From: Legionella_A sp049239925
GTDB taxonomy: Bacteria > Pseudomonadota > Gammaproteobacteria > Legionellales > Legionellaceae
Direction of reading: 5' to 3'
Assembly (NCBI GenBank): GCA_049239925.1
Contig: JBMLTO010000098.1
Location: 1-11,251 of the forward strand
DNA: 11,251 nt
Part shown: in pieces, positions 1 to 5,798 of the stretch
Position numbering within the stretch: position 1 is the stretch's first letter
Layout of the letters: the number at the start of each line of letters is the position of its first letter
Notes under the pieces: model-generated
Databases searched by the model: none
Seen by the model: the letters and a program-made list of their open reading frames with translations, nothing else
What the model was told of the DNA's origin: nothing
Translations under genes and position numbers: made by a program

Positions 1-2
1 GG

Positions 3-77
3 GCCTTCATCATGATTAAAAAAAGTGAAGATCCTACAGGCCAAGGCCCAACCTACAACAGATTGATTAAATTTTAA
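3..77 (+). CDS. Possible C-terminal end of a CDS cut by the window edge
   Basis: Frame 3 is open from the window edge to a TAA at 75-77 and would encode 24 residues ending in GPTYNRLIKF. The piece is too short to recognise. It is hydrophilic, with several Lys and Arg residues and no membrane segment. The next gene-like start on this strand with a clean ribosome site is at 467, so this would be the last gene of an upstream unit. It may equally be a chance open frame. Confidence 0.3.
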   Translation, partial: AFIMIKKSEDPTGQGPTYNRLIKF

Positions 78-172
78 TACGACAGCCGTGCAAAGAAGGT
101 TTTATTTATGTTGAAAAACATACTGTTTGGGCGATTTTTAGGATGTTTTGATAATGAATACTCCCACTCGTG

Positions 173-192
173 TGCCGCATTTGTTCGCGGCA
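173..192. repeat. Palindrome with 6-bp stem and 8-nt loop, REP-like
   Basis: TGCCGC (173-178) pairs with GCGGCA (187-192) across an 8-nt loop. There is no T run on either side, so it does not look like an intrinsic terminator. It lies just past the stop of the minus-strand reading frame at 210-389, a common place for REP-type palindromes. A hairpin with the same geometry (TACCGC, 8-nt loop, GCGGTA) occurs at 11204-11223. The repeat assignment is inferred from these two copies and has not been tested genome-wide. Confidence 0.4.
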
Positions 193-209
193 TCCAGGAC
201 ATGGCCAAG

Positions 210-389
210 TTAAAGATGAAGCTGATTCATTGCTCTAATCTGTTGATTAATCATAGCAAAATCATCATATAATGGCACATGATACGCGGGTTCAACATCA
301 GATTTCATTAAACGAGTCTGGGAGGATAAAAATAGCCTGATTTCGGGATTTATAGCTAAGTACAATGTGCAGTGGAATAATGGTTTAAT
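210..389 (-). pseudogene. Possible C-terminal remnant of an unrecognised gene
   Basis: The minus frame is open from just after a TAG (392-390) to a TAA at 212-210, giving about 59 codons. The only ATG that would leave a useful product is at 308-306 (32 residues). The translation has the look of real protein, including AYHVPLYDDF and MINQQIRAMNQ, and third positions are AT-rich like those of the real genes nearby. It lacks a start with a ribosome site at the upstream end. I do not recognise the family. If real, it is a 5'-truncated remnant whose stop is followed by the palindrome at 173-192. A chance ORF is the alternative. Confidence 0.25.
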
Positions 390-450
390 CTAGGGCACAA
401 TGTTTATTTTTGATGATACTCGTGCCACACATGATTGATTATAATGTCAA

Positions 451-456
451 AAGGAG
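451..456 (+). promoter_or_regulatory. Ribosome binding site fixing the start at 467
   Basis: AAGGAG lies 10 nt before the ATG at 467. The longer alternative reading from a TTG at 410 has no comparable site, so this sequence decides the start of the small membrane protein. Confidence 0.65.
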
Positions 457-466
457 ACTATCGTTT

Positions 467-661
467 ATGGAAACTATGTATCAACTGTTAGGATTACTAG
501 GAGCAGGTTTGATTGTTTGGGTTATGTATCGCGGTATTAAAGCCAATCCTCATGTGTTTACTAAACAAAACATGCATAAAAGTTTTACCAGTATGGGTAT
601 ATTGGCACTGTTGCTGATTGTGTTTATAGGATTACTGATAACGTTGTTAAATGCTACTTAG
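467..661 (+). CDS. Small protein with two membrane segments, unknown function
   Basis: The 64-residue product has two hydrophobic stretches, about residues 5-21 (LLGLLGAGLIVWVMYRG) and 41-62 (SMGILALLLIVFIGLLI). They are joined by a short polar linker with NPHVFTKQNMHKS, suggesting a hairpin inner-membrane protein. The start is the ATG at 467 because AAGGAG precedes it; an upstream TTG at 410 would add 19 residues without a ribosome site. It resembles the small two-TM hypothetical proteins common in gammaproteobacteria, but I cannot assign a named family. It stands alone: the 57-bp hairpin repeat begins 21 nt after its stop and may serve as its transcript end. Confidence 0.7.
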   Translation: METMYQLLGLLGAGLIVWVMYRGIKANPHVFTKQNMHKSFTSMGILALLLIVFIGLLITLLNAT

Positions 662-682
662 AGTTTATATCTGGCTCGACTT

Positions 683-739
683 TAGCCATTTTTCCCAGGA
701 CCGTTCGCCCTGAGGCGCGTGCTACGCACGCGTCTCGAA
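683..739 (+). repeat. 57-bp hairpin repeat, left copy of an inverted pair
   Basis: This 57-nt element is the reverse complement of 1520-1576 except for three bases in the hairpin loop (TAC here, CTA in the other copy). Inside it GAGGCGCGTGC and GCACGCGTCTC form an 11-bp stem (one G-T wobble) closed by a 3-nt loop. The outer parts, CCGTTCGCCCTGAG and CTCGAA, match from memory the arms of a palindrome found in many bacterial genomes (CCGTTCGCCCTGAG...TCGAAGGG). Here the middle is replaced by the longer GC-rich stem. It lies directly after the gene ending at 661. Confidence 0.85.
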
Positions 740-840
740 AGGCTTTCTAGGCAGCTAAAGTGAGCTGATAGCTCAAAGAGTTGATGCTTTTTTTTGAGCA
801 TTTGTGTCAATCAAGCTGATTTTCAGACGTTGAAAAATAC

Positions 841-1343
841 TTATTTGACCCACATGACATCAGAGAAAGTCAGCTCACCTTTATTATCATACCTTGATGC
901 CGTTTCTATGCTGACAAGGGCTTTTGTTTGATGGATGTTAAAGGCCACTAGCGTAATAAAAGAAAACAGGCCGATTAATAGAGGGGTTGTTTTGGCGATT
1001 GCTTGGTCTGACCATTATAGTGCGTTTCAACACCAAGATGAGCCCGTGTTTCCTCGAAAGTGACCTCGATATTCCACCTCAGCACAAAATAGTGGATAAT
1101 TTGAGTTGGAGTTAGCGTCGTATGGGTGCTGAAAAAAGTTTCAGCTTCATTTTTTCCACCCGGTGTTTTAACAAGCACGATGCGTCATGTAACGGGCGCG
1201 CATCCTGCATGATACCATAGACATACAAAGGTGATGTATTCGATTGGGCGCGTCTCGCCACCAAACCAATTGAGGCTATCAGTTTGCCAAACTTGTTTGG
1301 AGTCATTGAGTAGCTCTTTCAGTTGAATTCGTTTGCCCTTAAG
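841..1343 (-). pseudogene. Decayed C-terminal part of a DDE transposase, IS701-like
   Basis: Three segments can be stitched together on the minus strand. The first (from about 1343) reads LKGKRIQLKELLNDSKQVW, then LNWFGGETRPIEYITFV and LWYHAGCAPVT, and hits a TGA at 1187-1185 where the family usually has a Trp-like position. The same frame continues through VLVKTPGGKNEAETFFST and YFVLRWNIEVTFEETRAHLG. This carries the Y-R-E signature expected near the catalytic Glu of IS4/IS701-type DDE enzymes. After GVETH at about 1015-1026 the frame shifts by one base to WSDQAIAKTTPLLIGLFSF, and it ends at a TAA at 843-841. Roughly the first two thirds of a normal transposase of about 400 residues, with the first catalytic Asp residues, are missing. 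The family is named from memory of similar proteins. Confidence 0.85.
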
Positions 1344-1489
1344 CTGGTGCACTCAGAGCAGTATCCTAGTAGAATAGAAGCCTTGAGCGCCGAAAAACAA
1401 ATTCAAGGATGGAGCAGAAAAAAGAAGGAAGCCTAATCTCAGGTGAATGGGGCAAGCTTTTCTACTTGGCTCAACGAAAGAAAAAATAG
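1338..1489 (+). pseudogene. C-terminal remnant of a GIY-YIG nuclease, frameshifted
   Basis: The plus frame from about 1338 reads LKLVHSEQYPSRIEALSAEK, then QIQGWSRKKKEA, and stops at TAA 1434-1436. One lost base restores the reading as LISGEWGKLFYLAQRKKK with a TAG at 1487-1489. The EAL-AEKQI-GW-R-KKEALI pattern is the typical C-terminal half of the small GIY-YIG superfamily nucleases. The N-terminal GIY and YIG strands and the catalytic Arg are absent. Its upstream end meets the truncated end of the transposase remnant on the other strand at about 1335-1345, which must be a breakpoint. The 57-bp hairpin repeat follows the stop by 30 nt. Confidence 0.75.
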
Positions 1490-1519
1490 TCTGGATGTTT
1501 TTTATTTAGGATCTAGCTC

Positions 1520-1576
1520 TTCGAGACGCGTGCTAGGCACGCGCCTCAGGGCGAACGGTCCTGGGAAAAATGGCTA
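1520..1576 (-). repeat. 57-bp hairpin repeat, right copy of an inverted pair
   Basis: This is the inverted partner of 683-739, with 54 of 57 positions matching and the three differences confined to the loop. The 11-bp stem is retained with a different loop sequence, as expected when the structure rather than the loop is under selection. It lies just downstream of the GIY-YIG remnant. The two copies enclose 780 bp and could pair with each other as well as form their own hairpins. Confidence 0.85.
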
Positions 1577-1603
1577 TAAATCTGGGTAGTAACTTTTTAG
1601 ATA

Positions 1604-1633
1604 CAAGTGAGCATCATTTGAATTGCTCACTTG
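1604..1633 (-). terminator. Perfect 10-bp hairpin downstream of the transglycosylase gene
   Basis: CAAGTGAGCA (1604-1613) and TGCTCACTTG (1624-1633) form a perfect 10-bp stem with a 10-nt loop, 13 nt beyond the stop of the minus-strand gene. No run of T follows on the minus strand, so it is not a classical intrinsic terminator. It may protect the 3' end of the transcript or stop transcription with help from another factor. Confidence 0.45.
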
Positions 1634-1646
1634 AAATGAATAATAA

Positions 1647-2624
1647 CTAAGCGTTGTTTCGCCGACATATTTTATCGGCTAAATAACCAACTGCTCCAGC
1701 ATAATAAATAGAGTTATTGTATCGAAGAATCATTTTATAGTTAGGGTAGGCAAGAAAAGTTGGCCCCCCTTCAGGTTGAATAATGCTGGCCTGTAATTCT
1801 GGATGCGGTAGCTCGTTGCCTGTAGTTGTTCGTACGCCTAGTGCATTCCATTCTCTTACTGATTTAACAATCGATTTACCTTGCTGTTTTGAATCAAAAT
1901 GTTTTGGCAATTTCACATAAATAGCCCATGGTTCTCCTGTTTGCCAGCCATTTTTTTTCATATAGTTTGCAATCGAGGCAAAGACATCCGGTTTAGAGTC
2001 CCAAATATCTTTACGACCATCATTGTCATAGTCTATAGCATATTCCATCCAACTTGAGGGTAGAAATTGTGGTTGTCCTGATGCCCCGGCCCATTCGCCT
2101 TTAAAGCGTTCTAAAGTCACATGTCCATCATTTAGAATATGTAACGCTAAGAAAAGTTGTTTACGAAAAAAATCTTTTCGTTGTGAATCGTAAGCTAGGG
2201 TGGCTAGCGCTTTAATCACTGGGAAGTTACCCATATAGGTTCCATAGCTAGTTTCCATACCCCAGAATGACATTATGAAGCAGGGATCAACGCCAAACTT
2301 GTGGGCTATTTCATCGGCAATAGCTTGGTTTTTCTTGTATTGACGCTGTCCTATAATCACGCGGTAATTATCTACTCTTGAATGCAGGTATTTGCTATAG
2401 CTTAAACGGTGCTCAGGTTGAGAACGAGCTAGGTTTTTTATTTTAGGACTGGGTTCATGGATATCAGCAAAAGCTTTATCGAATATGGTGGGTGAAATAC
2501 CTTGAGCTAAGGCTTCTTGGCGTGCGCTTTGCACCCAATGGGTCCAATTTTTTTGGTTAGCTTGAATGGTCTCTGATAGTAATAAAGCCGCCCAAATGGA
2601 TAGATAAATTCCCCATTTTTTCAT
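1647..2624 (-). CDS. mltB: Secreted lytic murein transglycosylase, MltB-like
   Basis: The protein (325 residues) is an SLT_2 / glycoside hydrolase family 103 enzyme, which cleaves the MurNAc-GlcNAc bond of peptidoglycan to give 1,6-anhydro-MurNAc ends in the periplasm. The catalytic Glu is E124 in SFWGMETSYG. The family block GEWAGASGQPQFLPSSW is at 177-192 and the DYDNDGRKDIW loop at 198-208. Residues 1-22 form a type I signal peptide ending SETIQA; there is no lipobox, so unlike E. coli MltB it should be soluble. No C-terminal peptidoglycan-binding domain is visible. AGGAGA (2631-2636) lies 6 nt before the ATG. The gene follows the export cluster by 113 nt and has its own promoter candidate, so co-transcription with the cluster is uncertain. 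Confidence 0.92.
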   Translation of the reverse strand: MKKWGIYLSIWAALLLSETIQANQKNWTHWVQSARQEALAQGISPTIFDKAFADIHEPSPKIKNLARSQPEHRLSYSKYLHSRVDNYRVIIGQRQYKKNQAIADEIAHKFGVDPCFIMSFWGMETSYGTYMGNFPVIKALATLAYDSQRKDFFRKQLFLALHILNDGHVTLERFKGEWAGASGQPQFLPSSWMEYAIDYDNDGRKDIWDSKPDVFASIANYMKKNGWQTGEPWAIYVKLPKHFDSKQQGKSIVKSVREWNALGVRTTTGNELPHPELQASIIQPEGGPTFLAYPNYKMILRYNNSIYYAGAVGYLADKICRRNNA

Positions 2625-2649
2625 ACCTACTCTCCTGATTGTAACCGAA

Positions 2650-2679
2650 AGATTAGCTTTCTAATAAGCACATCGTCAA
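2650..2679 (-). promoter_or_regulatory. Candidate sigma-70 promoter for the transglycosylase gene
   Basis: On the minus strand TTGACG (2679-2674) and TAATCT (2655-2650) are separated by 18 nt. Transcription would start near 2643 and give a leader of about 20 nt containing the AGGAGA site. The -35 box is good and the -10 box moderate. The call is by eye. Confidence 0.4.
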
Positions 2680-2737
2680 TTGATCAATAATACTTTAGCG
2701 TAATTTCCTGGTTAGTTAAATCATGATTATCCAGCTA

Positions 2738-3925
2738 TCAGTCGTAGCGTAGCGATTCTATAGGTTCAAGTAAGGCTGCTCGTCTTGCTGGATAAAAACC
2801 AAAAAAAACTCCGGTAATCAATGAAATGCTAAAACCAGCACTAGACGGGAGTAAATAAATAGAAAATGGCCATTCACTAAAGTAAGCAATAATACGAGTG
2901 AATGTAATTCCCAGTATAATCCCAAGGGTACCGCCAACAAGTGAGAGCACAATAGATTCGACTAAAAATAAAATTTGAATCTCGTGATTTTTGGCGCCGA
3001 CCGCTTTTCGTATGCCAATTTCCTTTTTTCGCTCACTCACAGAAACAAGCATAATATTCATTACCCCAATACCACCCACTAATAATGAAATACCACCAAT
3101 GATTGCTAGTAATACAGTAAAAATTTTTCCTTGACTCTCCATACTGGCGATAATTTGTTTAGCATTTCTAATCAATATTTCAAGTTGTGGTGCTTGTTTG
3201 TTAATGAGAAATTTTATTTGTTCGGCTATTTCATCGATAGATGAATCTGGTTTGAGGCTTATGATGGCATTATTAACACTGCTTTCCTTGCTTATAATTG
3301 CCATCCCTGCAATTGGAATGATCACGGCTTGGTTGATATCCTCATTAAAAAAGCTATTTTGTGTCCATGGTTTAGCGATGCCAATAATAGTATATATGCT
3401 ATTGCCAATTCGTAATGGTTTGCCTAGTGGACTACCAATACTTCTTTGCATGATTTGTTTGGCTAGACTATCTCCAACGACACAGTAATGTTCAAAAGTA
3501 TCGGCGAATGAAACAAAGTAGCCAGATGCTAGATCAATTTGGATAATAGATGCCAATGACTCATCTGCACCAATGATAGATCCATTGAGCGTATTACCTT
3601 TAAAACTAATCGATTGATAGGATGTGCTAAAAGGAGCTAACTTTACTATCCCTCTGACTTGTTCTGCTAATTTTCGCCAATTAGACAGAGGGAATTGTTC
3701 TAGTCGCGTACTCGATCTGTTTTTATCATATAAGGATACGGATAGTAAATCAGTGCCCAATGCTTTGAATTGCGCCAATGCTTTTTCAGTAGCCAGCTGA
3801 CCACAGCTTAGCAAAGCTACAACTGCTGCTGTTCCGACTAAAATGCCTAGTACTGCTAAAAAAGATCGCAATTTTGCTGCAAGAATATTAATGGTAGCTT
3901 GTTTGCAGTGGTTCATTAAGGTCAT
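2738..3925 (-). CDS. MacB/FtsX-family ABC transporter permease
   Basis: This 395-residue inner-membrane subunit has the MacB layout. One N-terminal membrane segment (about 20-42, SFLAVLGILVGTAAVVALLS) is followed by a large periplasmic domain (about 45-265). Three C-terminal segments follow (about 268-292, 316-340 and 355-375). The cytoplasmic block ERKKEIGIRKAVGAK and the C-terminal FGFYPARRAALLEPIESL are the most conserved parts of this family. E. coli MacB fuses ATPase and permease; here they are separate genes, as in YknYZ-type systems. These machines act as mechanotransmitters, pushing substrate from the periplasm through the adaptor and outer-membrane channel. The ATG overlaps the stop of the ATPase gene by 4 nt (ATGA), which implies translational coupling. 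The substrate is unknown. Confidence 0.92.
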   Translation of the reverse strand: MTLMNHCKQATINILAAKLRSFLAVLGILVGTAAVVALLSCGQLATEKALAQFKALGTDLLSVSLYDKNRSSTRLEQFPLSNWRKLAEQVRGIVKLAPFSTSYQSISFKGNTLNGSIIGADESLASIIQIDLASGYFVSFADTFEHYCVVGDSLAKQIMQRSIGSPLGKPLRIGNSIYTIIGIAKPWTQNSFFNEDINQAVIIPIAGMAIISKESSVNNAIISLKPDSSIDEIAEQIKFLINKQAPQLEILIRNAKQIIASMESQGKIFTVLLAIIGGISLLVGGIGVMNIMLVSVSERKKEIGIRKAVGAKNHEIQILFLVESIVLSLVGGTLGIILGITFTRIIAYFSEWPFSIYLLPSSAGFSISLITGVFFGFYPARRAALLEPIESLRYD

Positions 3926-4602
3926 GAGTTAAGCTCAGTAATAATCTTTCCATCGGCAAGGGTAATTTGTCGGGTGCACTGTTGTGCTATGGTTTCATCA
4001 TGGGTGACGATAATGATTGTGCGTCCTTCGTTATGAAATTTTAAAAATAATTTCATAATCTCTTTCCCCGTGTTGGAGTCGAGTGCTCCAGTTGGTTCGT
4101 CAGCAAGAAGAAGTTGGGGTTGCCCAATTAAAGCACGAGCAATCGCTATTCGCTGTTGCTGGCCGCCTGATAACTGAGCGGGATAATAAGTAGCAAACCG
4201 ACTCATACCGACTTTAATGAGTACTTCTGCAACGGCTGCTTTAATGTCTTTCGGTTGGGTCGGACGATAAGTTAATGGTAACGCAATATTTTGAATGACA
4301 TTCAATCGTGGTAGTAAGTTGAATTGTTGAAAGACAAAACCCATGTATTGATTCCGAAAAGTAGCGCACTCATCCTCATTTAGCTGCCCAACATCATTGC
4401 CTTGTAACCAGTATTGACCGTAGCTTGCTTTATCAAGTAAGCCGATGATATTCATCAGTGTTGACTTTCCTGAACCTGATGCGCCCATAATAGCTAATAG
4501 CTCACCTTGATTGACCTTCAAGGAAATTTGATCAAGAACAGTATGAGTTGTTGTATCAATATGATAATTTTTAACTACCTGTTTCAGCTCAATGAGTGGC
4601 AC
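3922..4602 (-). CDS. ABC transporter ATPase, MacB/LolD type
   Basis: This 226-residue nucleotide-binding subunit powers the adjacent permease. Walker A is GASGSGKST (40-48), the Q-loop lies in FVFQQFNLLP (89-98), the signature is LSGGQQQ (144-150), Walker B with catalytic Glu is LLLADEP (164-170) and the H-loop His is H201 in IVTHDE. The size and the GxLDxxTG D-loop region fit the LolD/MacB/FtsE-like clade of exporters. The start is a GTG at 4602 with GGAG at 4613-4610, 7 nt upstream; an ATG just before it is out of frame. It follows the adaptor gene by 23 nt and overlaps the permease start by 4 nt. Confidence 0.93.
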   Translation of the reverse strand: MPLIELKQVVKNYHIDTTTHTVLDQISLKVNQGELLAIMGASGSGKSTLMNIIGLLDKASYGQYWLQGNDVGQLNEDECATFRNQYMGFVFQQFNLLPRLNVIQNIALPLTYRPTQPKDIKAAVAEVLIKVGMSRFATYYPAQLSGGQQQRIAIARALIGQPQLLLADEPTGALDSNTGKEIMKLFLKFHNEGRTIIIVTHDETIAQQCTRQITLADGKIITELNS

Positions 4603-4625
4603 GATCTATCTCCATGGGCGCTGAT

Positions 4626-5798
4626 TCACTCATAAACAACAGTATCTCCAGCAGTTAGTCCAGATTTAATTACAACTCTATCAGCCTCTGCGTCACCGGT
4701 AATGACCTCTGTTTTTTTTAAGGAATGATCGGCTTGGCGTATAAATACTATTGCATGTCCTTGTTCAAGTTTAACCGCAGTTATAGGTACTGTTAATTGC
4801 ATCTGACTCTCAGCAAAAATCTCAACTAAAGCACTCATACCTATTTTAATTTGGCGACGTTGAGATGGATTCAAGTTTTTTACTTCAATAATTGCTGTAA
4901 AAGAAGGCAGATTGCTTCCGTTGGATATAGATGCCTGGGCGTTGATTGCAACTAATCGTCCTTGCAGTTCTTCTTCTGAAAATGCTGGATTACGAATGCT
5001 TGCTCGCATCCCCGTGTAAATTTTATTGATATCGACTTCAGGTACGTCGATATCTACTCGAATACCACTGAGATCACCGATCAGAGCAAGGACTTGATCC
5101 GCTTTTACGGCTGAACCGACAGTTAAGTGGCCATTTTTATCGTCGGTTGATTTAGGTGGATATAATAATACGCCATTGGTTGGCGCTTTTAGGTGTAATA
5201 AATTATGTTTACTATTTAACGCCAGGCGAACTTTATCAAATGTTTCAAAACTTAAAGAAGACAGATTCGGGTCATTTTCTTCACCCATTTTCTCTAGCAT
5301 TTCTGAGAGTTTTTGGGTGGCTTGCATTAATGATACTCTTGCATTGTTGAGACTGGATTGTTCACTTAAATAATTATTTTTAGATAGAAGCCCGGCTTGC
5401 CATAGTTCTTGGGTGCCACTGAATTTGGCTTGTGCTATTCCGTAGCTATCTTTGCTTCTTAGATAATCGGTCAAAATATCATTATATTGCTTCTGTAGTT
5501 CGGTTGAATTCAGTGTGAAAACGACATCTCCTGTTTTGATCAGTTGGCCATATTGGCAGTGTGAGGCCTCAATAAATGCATTCACAGGGCTTGTGATGGT
5601 GCTTTCGCTAAGGGGTTGTACTAGCCCCGTAAATGTCAATCGCTTATGAATTTTTATGGGTTGCACAGTGTAGCTTTTCAAATTAGATTTAGTATCGGTT
5701 TTTTTATGATGGCAACCAACGAGTGTTATGCAAATGATGAATAGCATCATCATGTTATAGATATATTGACGATTGATTATGGTATTAAATGTCATCAT
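4626..5798 (-). CDS. Periplasmic adaptor lipoprotein, HlyD/MacA family
   Basis: The protein (390 residues) is a membrane fusion protein that bridges the inner-membrane ABC permease and the TolC-like channel. The N-terminus has a hydrophobic signal (about 15-28) ending in the lipobox LVGC with Cys29, so the mature protein is probably lipid-anchored. A split biotinyl-lipoyl half-motif occurs at about 66-96 (ITSPVNAFIEA) and again near 203-240 (LKAPTNGVLLY). Between them is a helical hairpin (about 98-195), followed by beta-barrel and membrane-proximal domains. The hairpin tip ELWQAGLLSKNNYL resembles the TolC-docking motif but lacks its usual Arg. The ATG at 5798 overlaps the stop of the channel gene as TAATG; a second ATG follows at once. 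Confidence 0.9.
   Translation of the reverse strand: MMTFNTIINRQYIYNMMMLFIICITLVGCHHKKTDTKSNLKSYTVQPIKIHKRLTFTGLVQPLSESTITSPVNAFIEASHCQYGQLIKTGDVVFTLNSTELQKQYNDILTDYLRSKDSYGIAQAKFSGTQELWQAGLLSKNNYLSEQSSLNNARVSLMQATQKLSEMLEKMGEENDPNLSSLSFETFDKVRLALNSKHNLLHLKAPTNGVLLYPPKSTDDKNGHLTVGSAVKADQVLALIGDLSGIRVDIDVPEVDINKIYTGMRASIRNPAFSEEELQGRLVAINAQASISNGSNLPSFTAIIEVKNLNPSQRRQIKIGMSALVEIFAESQMQLTVPITAVKLEQGHAIVFIRQADHSLKKTEVITGDAEADRVVIKSGLTAGDTVVYE

Larger units (their letters stand above)
78..466. other. Gene-poor stretch with a palindrome and a start-less ORF
   Basis: This stretch has no convincing intact gene. A plus-strand frame at 108-272 (54 codons, AGAAGG at 94-99) is formally open but runs through the palindrome at 173-192 and has no recognisable domain, so I do not call it. 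A minus-strand frame at 210-389 looks more protein-like and is listed separately. A TATAAT occurs at 440-445, but a transcript starting from it would begin at the ribosome site of the gene at 467, so it is a poor promoter candidate for that gene. Confidence 0.5.

Noticed and set aside
108..272. Plus-strand 54-codon frame with AGAAGG upstream
   Set aside because: It runs through a palindrome, has no recognisable domain and overlaps a more protein-like frame on the other strand.
440..445. TATAAT upstream of the small membrane protein gene
   Set aside because: Transcription would begin at the ribosome binding site, and no -35 box is found at the right distance.
1112..1306. Minus-strand open frame of 64 codons
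   Set aside because: It overlaps the transposase remnant in a different frame. The recognisable transposase motifs lie in the other frame.
683..1576. The 57-bp inverted repeats as terminal repeats of one transposon
   Set aside because: Each copy is a self-contained hairpin with arms like a dispersed palindrome, and the interior joins pieces of two unrelated genes. A single intact transposon does not fit.
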